NCBI RefSeq assembly: GCF_021290925.1
Contig: NZ_JAJSLX010000001.1
Span: forward strand, 62,001 to 126,000
DNA from: Sessilibacter corallicola
Lineage (GTDB): Bacteria; Pseudomonadota; Gammaproteobacteria; Pseudomonadales; Cellvibrionaceae
Reading direction: 5' to 3'
Length of the DNA stretch: 64,000 nucleotides
A program made the position numbers and the translations under genes. The notes below the pieces were generated by a model. That model did not search any database. It was not told the origin of the DNA and saw nothing but the letters and a program-made list of their open reading frames with translations. Positions 46,901 to 55,162 of this stretch are shown piece after piece; position 1 is the first letter of the stretch, and each line of letters begins with the position of its first letter.

Positions 46901-49108
46901 TTACCAAGTATATTTGGCAGAAAGGCTCCACCAACGCGGGCGTCCAAAGTATTGCTCGGTAATACCAAAGACATCCACGCCCGATAAATCGAAGGCTTGC
47001 ACGACGTATTCTCGGTTTGTTAGGTTTTCAACACTGGCGACCACTTGCCAACGCGAATCTGGAGATTCATAAGATAAACTGGCGTTGGTAATTGTATAGG
47101 CGTCTTGTTGTACGGTTTCGTCGCCGGTTAATGCAAAAATAACATCGTCGCGATAAACAAAATCACCTTGAAACGCAAACGATCCAAACCGGGTTGGCAA
47201 TTCATAACGAATTAAACCGTTAACGTTTAAATCGGGCGATTGAATGGGTGTTTGTTTGGTGCCATCGAGCAGCTCAGCTTCAGCGTCGTTATAGGCGGCG
47301 CCGAGTAAAATATCCCAACGACTGCCTGGTGATAACTGTAATTCAGCTTCGAATCCTTGCGCCTGGGCGTCGGGACTGTTCACCGTGAAGGTATCTAAAC
47401 CAATGATATTAAAGATTTGATAGTCTTTATAATCGTAATAATAAGCCGCTAAATTTAATCGACCGATGGTTCCAATATCGGTTTTAAATCCAATTTCGTA
47501 CGCGTCTAATTGTTCGGGATCGTACGACAGGGTTTCATCGTCGTAATCGTTTGGCGGACTTAACGGAAAGATCGGTGCATTGTAACCACCACCTTTTACG
47601 CCGCGATTCCAACTGGCGTAGGCGAGTGATGTTGCATTCACAAACCAATCCAACTGCAAACGCCCGGAAACTTCCGTATCTTTGCGATCACTCACGTATT
47701 CGCCCAACACCGCTTGTTGAACGCGGTTGGTGTTAGCAGCAAATCCGGGTTGCGATTCCGGATTTAAAAATTCAACCGCATTAACGCTGTAGCTGAAATC
47801 TTTTTCATCTTCAATCACTCGAAGCCCGGCTACCAAATTAAATCGATCAGACAGAGGTATTTCTAGCTGTCCAAAAATAGACTGCGACGATAACTCCGAA
47901 GAATACGGGTTGAATAATCCCCCTTCGCTGCCGGCTACCGTGGTACCACCGCCACCAATAAACGGATCAGAGATAGCGCCGTTAGAATCATTGATATCTA
48001 ACTCAAGAAAATACGCACCGGCGGTCCAACGAAATTTTTCTTGCTCGCCTTCAAGCCTTAATTCTTGAGAAAACTGTTCGGCATCGGTGGTCAAAAAGAA
48101 ATTAAATAACGATACCGGTGAGGCGTCACTGTCTTCAATGTAGGTACGCTCTACAGAAGATGTATCGGTAATAGACACCAGCTTTAAGGAATCATTAATT
48201 TGCCAATTGGCGGTTAATGTTGCTCCTTTGGTATCTAACTGATTGAAACCCGGATCGTCGTAGTCACCCGCGTAAACATCGCCGTCATTATCAATGTAAT
48301 TCAGTACTGGGTTTAACTCATTGGGGGTTAATTCTCCGGTCCGAATGGAACTGACATTTTCAAAAAAACCGGTATCGATATCTTGCTCGGCGACTCGTAA
48401 ATTCAGAAGAAAATCTAAGTTATCGGAATAATTGTAGAGCAATTGTAAGCGTGCGCTTTGATCGTCACTGTTGTTAAGGTCATCACCGGTAAAGCGATTT
48501 TCAATATAACCGTCGCCTTGATTGGCGTTAAACGAAAAACGCGCTGCTAATTTATCGGTAATACCACCACCAATGGCACCTTCTAATTTGGTTTGTTCAA
48601 ATCGCCCTAATGTGAATTTGCTGTAGGCATCAAATTCAAAGTCTGGCTTTACCGTCAAGAAATGAACCAAGCCGCCCGTTGCGTTGCGACCAAACAAAGT
48701 ACCTTGCGGCCCGCGAAGAATTTCAACGCGTTCAACATCAAATAAACTGAAACCCGCTCCAGACATTTGGCTGATATAAACTTCGTCCACATAAATAGCC
48801 ACTGGGCTTTCAACGTTGGTTGTGAAATCCGAATTGGTAACACCGCGAATGCCCACGGAATAATTCGCTTCACCATTGGGTTGAACGGTTTGTACACCCG
48901 GAGCCATTGCCGTGACCTGCTGTGCGTTATCAAATCCCAATGCTTCCAGCTGATCGCCGGTCATGGCAGTTACTGCAATCCCAACGTCTTGCACACTCTG
49001 TTCGCGCTTTTGAGCAACAACGGTAACTTCTTCCAATACTGCCGCAAAACTCAATCCAGCCTGCGTGCTACAGGCAAGACTCAGAAATAATTTCGCCTTA
49101 AGGTTCAT
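46901..49108 (-). CDS. TonB-dependent outer-membrane receptor
   Basis: 735 residues with a signal peptide ending SFAA. A TonB-box-like stretch (LEEVTVVAQKREQSVQDVG) is followed by the plug domain (SVGIRGVTNSDF; DVERVEILRGPQGTLFGRNATGGLVHF) and the beta-barrel. The last residue is W (LSAKYTW), a correct BAM end. A GGAGTAAGGC ribosome-binding site fixes the start. It is the first gene of the amine dehydrogenase operon, so it likely imports an amine-bearing substrate or a cofactor/metal complex; siderophore uptake cannot be excluded. Confidence 0.88.
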   Translation of the reverse strand: MNLKAKLFLSLACSTQAGLSFAAVLEEVTVVAQKREQSVQDVGIAVTAMTGDQLEALGFDNAQQVTAMAPGVQTVQPNGEANYSVGIRGVTNSDFTTNVESPVAIYVDEVYISQMSGAGFSLFDVERVEILRGPQGTLFGRNATGGLVHFLTVKPDFEFDAYSKFTLGRFEQTKLEGAIGGGITDKLAARFSFNANQGDGYIENRFTGDDLNNSDDQSARLQLLYNYSDNLDFLLNLRVAEQDIDTGFFENVSSIRTGELTPNELNPVLNYIDNDGDVYAGDYDDPGFNQLDTKGATLTANWQINDSLKLVSITDTSSVERTYIEDSDASPVSLFNFFLTTDAEQFSQELRLEGEQEKFRWTAGAYFLELDINDSNGAISDPFIGGGGTTVAGSEGGLFNPYSSELSSQSIFGQLEIPLSDRFNLVAGLRVIEDEKDFSYSVNAVEFLNPESQPGFAANTNRVQQAVLGEYVSDRKDTEVSGRLQLDWFVNATSLAYASWNRGVKGGGYNAPIFPLSPPNDYDDETLSYDPEQLDAYEIGFKTDIGTIGRLNLAAYYYDYKDYQIFNIIGLDTFTVNSPDAQAQGFEAELQLSPGSRWDILLGAAYNDAEAELLDGTKQTPIQSPDLNVNGLIRYELPTRFGSFAFQGDFVYRDDVIFALTGDETVQQDAYTITNASLSYESPDSRWQVVASVENLTNREYVVQAFDLSGVDVFGITEQYFGRPRWWSLSAKYTW

Positions 49109-49193
49109 GCCTTACTCCCAGATTGGTTGCTTTTAGATAGGTTGCGCGATCAATGCCTCGCAAAAAACCGTTGAGCAAGAGTTACGCCAATTA

Positions 49194-49207
49194 GGTACAT
49201 ATGTACC
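49194..49207. promoter_or_regulatory. TetR-type operator, promoter side
   Basis: A perfect 14-bp palindrome GGTACATATGTACC lies in the 179-bp gap between the divergent TonB-receptor and TetR genes. A near-identical core recurs after the TetR gene. Confidence 0.75.
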
Positions 49208-49287
49208 ATTTACCATTTCTTGACTGCATTTAATCGGTGAGTGATTTACACTATCGGTAAAAATAATATGTTCATTTAGGTGATGAT

Positions 49288-49935
49288 TTGAGTAACGAAA
49301 GTAACACTGCAACAACCGCTAAACCTGGTAAACGTGGCCCATATAAAAGCGGAATCGAGCGGCAAAAACAGATTTTAGAAGAAGCAACACAATTATTAAT
49401 TGAAGAGGGATATCACAACTTTTCAATTCGAAAAGTAGCGAAAAGAGTGGGATTATCAGCGGGCAATATTCAGCATTATTTTCCCACCCGAGACAAGCTG
49501 GTTTCGGACATGCTGGAGTCAATTATTGCCAATTATTTTGTCGAGTTCGATCGCATAGAGGAAGGCACAAGCTCGCCGAAACAGTATTTATTTAAAATTA
49601 TTCAGCATGTTGTTAATGATTTGACCAGCGAATTTACCACCGTATTTTTCCCGGAATTATGGTCACTGGCAAATCATGAACCTGAGTTTGATCAGCTCGT
49701 TGAAAATATGTATCAGCGTTACCGAGAAGTGTACAAAACCATTGCCTTACAAATAAACCCTGAACTCAGTGAAAAACAAGCTGAAAACTTTGCTTTGTTT
49801 TTATCGTCTTCCATTGAAGGCCACACCATGTTTATCGGCCACAATAAAGCTCACACACATTCCTGTGACTCAATCATTCAAATGGCTTACAACATGTCAA
49901 TTACGATGATTGAAAGTGGCGATATTCCCGAGTGA
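49288..49935 (+). CDS. TetR-family regulator of the amine dehydrogenase locus
   Basis: 215 residues. The HTH is at about 25-68 (QKQILEEATQLLIEEGYHNF and SIRKVAKRVGLSAGNIQHYFPTRDKL), and a helical ligand domain follows. It starts at TTG 49288 with a good AGGTGA site; the ATG in the same stretch is out of frame. It is divergent from the TonB receptor, with a 14-bp palindromic operator between them, so it probably represses that operon and itself. The inducer is likely an aromatic amine or its aldehyde. Confidence 0.85.
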   Translation: MSNESNTATTAKPGKRGPYKSGIERQKQILEEATQLLIEEGYHNFSIRKVAKRVGLSAGNIQHYFPTRDKLVSDMLESIIANYFVEFDRIEEGTSSPKQYLFKIIQHVVNDLTSEFTTVFFPELWSLANHEPEFDQLVENMYQRYREVYKTIALQINPELSEKQAENFALFLSSSIEGHTMFIGHNKAHTHSCDSIIQMAYNMSITMIESGDIPE

Positions 49936-49947
49936 ACGAACACTCAT

Positions 49948-49971
49948 AAATTGGTACAAATGTACCAATTT
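49948..49971. promoter_or_regulatory. Second copy of the TetR operator, downstream of gene
   Basis: A near-perfect 24-bp palindrome with core GGTACAAATGTACC, differing by one central base from the 49194 site. It begins 13 bp after the TetR stop. It could be a second binding site or a hairpin at the gene end. No long T run follows. Confidence 0.6.
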
Positions 49972-50170
49972 GGTGATAATGATCATTAATTGCACTGCAA
50001 AAGCCCAAAATAAAAACCAGTATTTAAAATAGATAATTTATTGAAAATACGTTTTTACTGAATTAAAAAAATTCGTTAATAATATTAACCGATTAAATTG
50101 GCAAAGGACTTTGTAAGCTGATCAATGAGTCAGAAATTATTTATTATTAACTCGCGTTAATTTCTGGGCG

Positions 50171-51466
50171 TCACGTTAACTTCTGAGTAGAAAGCTCGGA
50201 TTCAAACGCAGGTTGGGTTTCGTGTTTGACAGGCAAATGAATAATAGAAGCCAGTAAACTCAAAAACATCGCAATCAGCCACACGCTCTCGTAGTTATTC
50301 AAAAACCAACCACCGGCATAAGCGCCAAAAAACGCCCCTATTTGATGGAAGAACATCGCCATACCAAACAATAAGGCTAAGTTTTCTTTGCCAAATAACT
50401 TATTAATTAGATTTGACGTAATCGGCACTGTAGCCAGCCAAACCAGACCAATAAACAAAGAAAATATCGCGATATTAAGGTTGTTTTTGGGTGACAGAAT
50501 AAAAATAAGCAGTAACAAAGATCGCATGCCGTACAGAGCAATCAACAGAGATTTTGGATTGATGTGCTTCATTAACCATCCTGTTCCCAGCGTGCCGATG
50601 ATATTGAAAAAACCAATAATACTGAGCGCCGTAGCTCCAGCAAAATAGGAAATATCGGTACTGTTGAGCGATTGGAAATAATGCGGAAGGTGTATGCTGA
50701 TAAGAGTTACGTGAAAACCACAGATGGCAAACCCGATGTTGATCAGCATGTAAGAGAAATTATTAAAGGATTTTACCAAAACAAGAGCCGATTGCTTGTA
50801 ACTGCTTTTCCTCGGTTTTTGCCCAAGCGCTCGTTTGTGATTTTCTTTAGGTTCTCCTTTAAGATCGTTCTCAGGATTTGAGGGTTTACTTTGATTTCCT
50901 GAATTTGCGCAGATCCAACCAGCCGGAAATAACAGCAGAGAGCCCAGCGCCATGGCCAAAATAATGTACTGCCAGGAAAAATACAGCAAACCCCACTTTA
51001 CGGCGGGCAATAATAGGAATTGACCAATAGAGCCACCCGAGCTGACTATTGCGAAGATCATACCGGCATTTTCGGTAGGAATCTGTTTACCAACCGTCGC
51101 CAACACAATAGAAAAACTGAGCGCGCCCAGGCCAACACCCATAAATATGCCAGCCCCCATCAGAAACTGGGTTGGGCTTTTCGCGCTGTAAATAATCATC
51201 AGCCCGATAATCACCAGCGCGCTGCCGAATAGAATAATGGTTTTCTCGCCAATTTCGGCAACCAAAAATCCGAACAGAAAAGCAAACGTGCCCCACAACA
51301 GATTTTGCACGGCAATAACCATGGAAAAATCCAGGCCGGTAATATCGGTGGTACAGGTCACCGGCATCATCAGCAAACCAAACGACTGACGTACCCCCAT
51401 GCTAAATAAGAGAACGAGAAAGCCAGCAACAACCACTGAATAATTAATTGAAGAATTAACTTGCAT
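50171..51466 (-). CDS. MFS transporter of the peptide/aminotransferase locus
   Basis: 431 residues, 12 predicted membrane helices, major facilitator of the monocarboxylate/oxalate-formate-like type (VVAGFLVLLFSMGVRQSFGLL; GGSIGQFLLLPAVKWGLLY). A central basic loop with SKPSNPENDLKGEPKENHKR separates the halves. Last gene of the locus that begins at 55149, separated from the aminotransferase by 127 bp. Likely exporter or importer of the pathway product. Its ribosome-binding site (AGAGG) lies in a remnant of the 266-bp element. Confidence 0.85.
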   Translation of the reverse strand: MQVNSSINYSVVVAGFLVLLFSMGVRQSFGLLMMPVTCTTDITGLDFSMVIAVQNLLWGTFAFLFGFLVAEIGEKTIILFGSALVIIGLMIIYSAKSPTQFLMGAGIFMGVGLGALSFSIVLATVGKQIPTENAGMIFAIVSSGGSIGQFLLLPAVKWGLLYFSWQYIILAMALGSLLLFPAGWICANSGNQSKPSNPENDLKGEPKENHKRALGQKPRKSSYKQSALVLVKSFNNFSYMLINIGFAICGFHVTLISIHLPHYFQSLNSTDISYFAGATALSIIGFFNIIGTLGTGWLMKHINPKSLLIALYGMRSLLLLIFILSPKNNLNIAIFSLFIGLVWLATVPITSNLINKLFGKENLALLFGMAMFFHQIGAFFGAYAGGWFLNNYESVWLIAMFLSLLASIIHLPVKHETQPAFESELSTQKLT

Positions 51467-51500
51467 GGGAACCTCTGATTAACTCCAAATTACTCAGTGC
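51467..51500 (-). mobile_element. Remnant of MITE terminal inverted repeat
   Basis: The 34 bp match the element end in most positions (CCTCTGATTAACTCCAAATT versus CCTCTGATTAACCTCAAGATT, then ACTCAG). The rest of the element is gone. On the minus strand AGAGG of this remnant lies 5 nt before the ATG of the MFS gene and acts as its Shine-Dalgarno. Confidence 0.6.
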
Positions 51501-51593
51501 GAGTCCTTAAAAATACTTTGCGTGCCTTACATATATAAAAGTCAGTGTGAAAAGTACAACATAAGAATCAGATCTAAAAATCAAATCCTAAAA

Positions 51594-52820
51594 TCACTCA
51601 GAGACCTCAGCAACATCAGTATGTTTCGCATGATGGGTTCGGCGCGATAGCACGGCTTTAAAAGCATCTATAAGTGCATCGCAATCATCGATGTTGTTGT
51701 AAACATGCAAACTGATTCGCATAAAATCTCCGCGCACAGAAGCAATGATTCGAGAGGTTTCTAATTCCGCCACCAACACGTCGGGATCAAATTGACTTAT
51801 CTCAATACCCAAATAGTGACAACCTCTGTCGCGATTGCCAATCAATGGAATATTGAATGCTTGCAGCTTACCAGAAAGATAATTGGTCAAGTACTGGCAA
51901 TACTGTTGGATTTTTCTGACGTCCCAATCAATCAATAATTTAAGAGACTCCGCCAACATAGGCGTTAATATAAAATTACTGGACTCTCCCACATCGAAGC
52001 GTTCTGCACCTTGGCGATAGTGATCTTGATAGTGAGTCAGCTCCGCAAAGCGGTCACTGAAATTTCGATTGATCCAGTTTTCTTCTAATGGTTCACCCGA
52101 ACACAGAGGATCCGAGAAATAACCAATGGCCATACTGTATGGACCCAACAAGGTTTTATAACTGCTTGCCAATAACGCATAAGGATTGAGTTGTTTTATA
52201 TCGATATCAATAGCGCCCACCGATTGAGTCGCATCGATAACCAATAAAGCGTCATAGGCGTGGGCCTTTTCGGCAATGCGTTTAAGATCAAACAGACTAC
52301 CATCTTGCCAGTGAATATTACCGACGGAAACGACATGGGTGTTTTCATCAATGGCATCGATAATCGCTTGGCTCCACAGCGACCCTCGGTTTTCTACCTC
52401 TACAGGACGCTTGATAACGATCAACTCGGCTTGATGACGCCGACAATATTTTTCCCAGGTGTAATAAACCGATGGAAATTCATCTTCAACCAAAATGATG
52501 TTTTTCTTGCCATGACACGGTGTGTTAGTGGCAATAATACTCAAGCCGTAAGACACCGATGGCAGAATAGCAATATTCTCAGAAGATTCCGCGTGAATCA
52601 ATTGCGCAAAACGTTCGCGAATCAGTCTTCGATACGAAAAGAAATGCTCTTTTGTCAGATGCATGGGAATTCTTTTTCGTCGCATTCCCTCGATACCCGC
52701 TTGCTCGGTTACCATGGGCAACGGTGACATGTAGGCACCGTTTAAATAATGGTAATCTTCCAAATTGAAATCGGCTTTCTTACAAAAGGTTTTCAGTTGT
52801 GTAACCGTAAGCTCAGACAT
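51594..52820 (-). CDS. Class V aminotransferase (kynureninase/cysteine-desulfurase-like)
   Basis: 408 residues, PLP-dependent fold type I. The PLP aspartate is in LLVIDATQSVGAIDID near 196, and the Schiff-base lysine is in LLASSYKTLLGPYSMAIGYF near 225. The N terminus is LNGAYMSPLPMVTEQAGIEGM. It lacks an obvious reactive cysteine loop of the cysteine desulfurases, so transamination, beta-elimination or a C-N/C-S bond cleavage of a small or peptidyl substrate is possible. It overlaps functionally with the two M29-like genes upstream (3-bp gap). No close assignment possible. Confidence 0.8.
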   Translation of the reverse strand: MSELTVTQLKTFCKKADFNLEDYHYLNGAYMSPLPMVTEQAGIEGMRRKRIPMHLTKEHFFSYRRLIRERFAQLIHAESSENIAILPSVSYGLSIIATNTPCHGKKNIILVEDEFPSVYYTWEKYCRRHQAELIVIKRPVEVENRGSLWSQAIIDAIDENTHVVSVGNIHWQDGSLFDLKRIAEKAHAYDALLVIDATQSVGAIDIDIKQLNPYALLASSYKTLLGPYSMAIGYFSDPLCSGEPLEENWINRNFSDRFAELTHYQDHYRQGAERFDVGESSNFILTPMLAESLKLLIDWDVRKIQQYCQYLTNYLSGKLQAFNIPLIGNRDRGCHYLGIEISQFDPDVLVAELETSRIIASVRGDFMRISLHVYNNIDDCDALIDAFKAVLSRRTHHAKHTDVAEVSE

Positions 52821-52823
52821 AAT

Positions 52824-53894
52824 TTACGCCAACGCCTCTTCATCACGCAACACAGAAGAATCTTCTGTATCGCCAAGTATCCACTGTTCTTCTTTGGTGT
52901 ACAAAATGGTATCTGGACACAATATATCGATGTGATATTGGGTATAAGGTGTTAAGCCAAGCCCTAAGTGAACCACACCTTTACGACCGCCATAAACTTC
53001 GTTCATAGCGGAATTTCCCGAGACCAATTTGTGATTGGTGTTAACGCCTAAACCAATTTCCAATAGCACGCTGTAACGCGAATCGACATACATCAATGCC
53101 TCCAACGCGCGAACAGCAGGCAATGATTTATTAGATGACGCCTTTAACGAGGTAATATGCCCATGCTTTAAACTAACAATGACGGAATCATCGTTTAACG
53201 TGGCCAAGTCTTCGTAAAGGCGTTGTTGATCAATGTGTGTGAACGAAGGCGTACCCGAATGCAAAATCGCTGTGCCTTTAAAGGTTAATTCGCCCGTCAC
53301 ATCCAGCGCCGATTCAATATTTTGATCAAATACGTTGACAGGCAAAACACTGATTTCACCCGAGGGAAACAATTGCTGTTGTCCCCAATCCAAAATACCA
53401 ATTTGCTCATGCCAAGAGAAATGATCGTGTAAGTGCTTAAACACCGCTTTGGTTTTGGTGTTTTTATCGTAGAAAAACAAGCTTTCGGTTTTTTCACCCA
53501 AAGAAAATAATCGATCGGCAAAGGCGTCTTGGGAAACCGGATCGGTATTTTCAGCAACTTGAATAAAATGCTGTATGGAGTCAACATTGCTTGGCGTTGA
53601 CGAGCACGCAAGCACACCTAATTTACGCTTTTTGCCCAACACAGCCGCAGGCGGCGACTTAAAATACACATTGGGCAACACTACAAGTATGTGAGAATTT
53701 TCGGGTACGTCTTGCTTCATTAAGTCGAAGAACTGGTCACTGGAATCGATGGCAAATACGCAGCTCGATTTGTATTTCTCACCAACGTCAACTGAGAATT
53801 CATTCTTTAAATGACTGTTTGTTATCACACAAAATATTGTGTCGCTGTTTGATTCACCAAAATTAACAATTTTGCTTGCATTAACCTTAATCAT
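52824..53894 (-). CDS. M29/NicX-like metalloprotein, paralogue B
   Basis: About 356 residues from the ATG at 53894; a TTG start (53906) directly after the previous stop is the alternative. It is homologous along its length to the next gene upstream. Shared blocks: WHEQIGILDWGQQQLFPSGEI near 170, SGTPSFTHIDQQRLYEDL, ALEALMYVDSRYSVLLEIGLG, SGNSAMNEVYGG, GVVHLGLGLTPYTQYHIDI and DTILYTKEEQWILGD. The E/H/H-x-D pattern recalls aminopeptidase T (M29) and 2,5-dihydroxypyridine dioxygenase (NicX) metal sites. Enzyme or binding role unknown. It is translationally coupled with its neighbours. Confidence 0.6.
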   Translation of the reverse strand: MIKVNASKIVNFGESNSDTIFCVITNSHLKNEFSVDVGEKYKSSCVFAIDSSDQFFDLMKQDVPENSHILVVLPNVYFKSPPAAVLGKKRKLGVLACSSTPSNVDSIQHFIQVAENTDPVSQDAFADRLFSLGEKTESLFFYDKNTKTKAVFKHLHDHFSWHEQIGILDWGQQQLFPSGEISVLPVNVFDQNIESALDVTGELTFKGTAILHSGTPSFTHIDQQRLYEDLATLNDDSVIVSLKHGHITSLKASSNKSLPAVRALEALMYVDSRYSVLLEIGLGVNTNHKLVSGNSAMNEVYGGRKGVVHLGLGLTPYTQYHIDILCPDTILYTKEEQWILGDTEDSSVLRDEEALA

Positions 53895-53906
53895 TTTAGC
53901 ACCCAA

Positions 53907-55022
53907 TTAAATTTCAATGCAGGGACAACTGACTGAACGGTGTCGTACCATTTTCTTCGATTCATTAGATTCGGAGGTTTCTATTTTGCCAAACAGTAAT
54001 TCATCGTTTTCATTTTTAACGATGGTGCCGTCGCAAAAAATATCCAAGTGATATTGTGTGTGCGGCAACATACCGAGCCCTAAGTGAATTCGTCCCGAAT
54101 CGCCGCCGCAAATTTCGTTCATAGCACTGTTGCCAGGCCAGGAGGTCGCCTCGGTATTAATAGAAAAACCCACTTCGTATATGTTTCTGAATCTGGAATC
54201 CACCGTAAACAAGGCACTCAGCATTTTTGCGGCCGGCAGCGATTCTTCGCTCATTGCTTGTATGTGAGTGATTTGACCGTCTTTGATGTCTAAAACCACT
54301 TCTGAGTGTTCAATCGTTGAAATCTCTTCAAAAATTCGCTGTTGGTCACTTTCTAAAAAAGAAGGTGGTCCCGACTGAACGATCACGTTGCCCTTCAAGG
54401 CAATTTTTCCATTCAGTTTAAACTTAACCGCGCTGTCTAGCTGTTCTATTTTAAGCGGCACAAGAAAACAAGCGATTTCTCCCGAAGGAAAAACCTGCTG
54501 ATCTCCCCAACTCAGCTCACCCAATTGTTCGTGCCATTCAAGCTGATCATCCAGATGATCAAAGGTGCACTCTAAACCCATTTGAGGGTTTATCAGCTTA
54601 AACTCCGATGAGCTTTCGCCTTTTTGGAAAAATGCGTCTGAGAATTCAAGCTGTTGGTTGGGATCGGTTCTTTCGCCTATTCTTAGAAAATGCTCAATCC
54701 CTTCAAGAGAAGTTTTTCCAGACTTACACGCCATAATAAGCAACTTTCTTTTATTCAACAGGCGCTTATCAACAGAGTGCAATAAACAATTGGGTAAAAT
54801 TGTTAAGATATGGCAGGAATCGGGTACGACATTATCTTTCAATAGCTCTTCGAACGGTGTATCGCCATCGAACGCTATAATCAGGCGATTTTTGTAACTG
54901 TTGTTCTCGCTGATAATAAAAGATTCAACATACTCTGAATTGGTCAACAAACAGAAGTTATCTGCTGCATCAGCCTTGCCGTAGGGACTTATTTTCTCGG
55001 GATATATCGTGACAGTTTTCAT
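53907..55022 (-). CDS. M29/NicX-like metalloprotein, paralogue A
   Basis: 371 residues. The candidate metal ligands (E182 in PSGEI; E303 in GNSAMNEICGG; H313 in RIHLGLG; H325 and D327 in QYHLDIF) match the M29/NicX order, although spacing between them is shorter than in aminopeptidase T. The first 150 residues are a divergent alpha/beta domain (NFCLLTNSEYVESF; CHILTILPNCLL). The C terminus carries an extra tail with CPC (HRSVSCPCIEI), not seen in paralogue B. First gene after the 16-codon ORF and its terminator; start at 55022 has only a weak ribosome-binding site. Confidence 0.6.
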   Translation of the reverse strand: MKTVTIYPEKISPYGKADAADNFCLLTNSEYVESFIISENNSYKNRLIIAFDGDTPFEELLKDNVVPDSCHILTILPNCLLHSVDKRLLNKRKLLIMACKSGKTSLEGIEHFLRIGERTDPNQQLEFSDAFFQKGESSSEFKLINPQMGLECTFDHLDDQLEWHEQLGELSWGDQQVFPSGEIACFLVPLKIEQLDSAVKFKLNGKIALKGNVIVQSGPPSFLESDQQRIFEEISTIEHSEVVLDIKDGQITHIQAMSEESLPAAKMLSALFTVDSRFRNIYEVGFSINTEATSWPGNSAMNEICGGDSGRIHLGLGMLPHTQYHLDIFCDGTIVKNENDELLFGKIETSESNESKKMVRHRSVSCPCIEI

Positions 55023-55054
55023 AGAATATAACCAAAGTTGATAATCGATGGGAC

Positions 55055-55087
55055 AAAAAAAGGGGGGAATCTTTCATCCCCCCTTTT
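55055..55087 (-). terminator. Strong terminator/attenuator between short peptide ORF and metalloprotein genes
   Basis: On the minus strand a GGGGGGA/TCCCCCC stem with an 8-nt loop is followed by seven T. It lies 11 bp past the stop of the 16-codon ORF and 33 bp before the start of the first metalloprotein gene. Partial read-through would give excess peptide over enzymes. Confidence 0.85.
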
Positions 55088-55098
55088 CTCTGCTAAAA

Positions 55099-55149
55099 TT
55101 AACCTAACAGAGAGCCAGTGTATTGGCCGTTACGATTACGCTTTTTCAT
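55099..55149 (-). CDS. 16-residue peptide, candidate precursor peptide
   Basis: ATG to TAA encodes MKKRNRNGQYTGSLLG. It has an excellent Shine-Dalgarno (AGGAGA, 5 nt spacing), stronger than those of the genes downstream. A basic N-terminal half is followed by NGQYTGSLLG with Gln, Tyr, Thr and Ser suitable for modification. The ORF is followed by a strong terminator and then two M29/NicX-like genes, an aminotransferase and an MFS transporter, all in the same direction. That is the layout of a minimal RiPP locus. A regulatory leader peptide is the main alternative: it lacks a run of codons for one amino acid, and no alternative antiterminator pairing with the G stretch is visible. Confidence 0.6.
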   Translation of the reverse strand: MKKRNRNGQYTGSLLG

Positions 55150-55162
55150 GGCGTTCTCCTAA

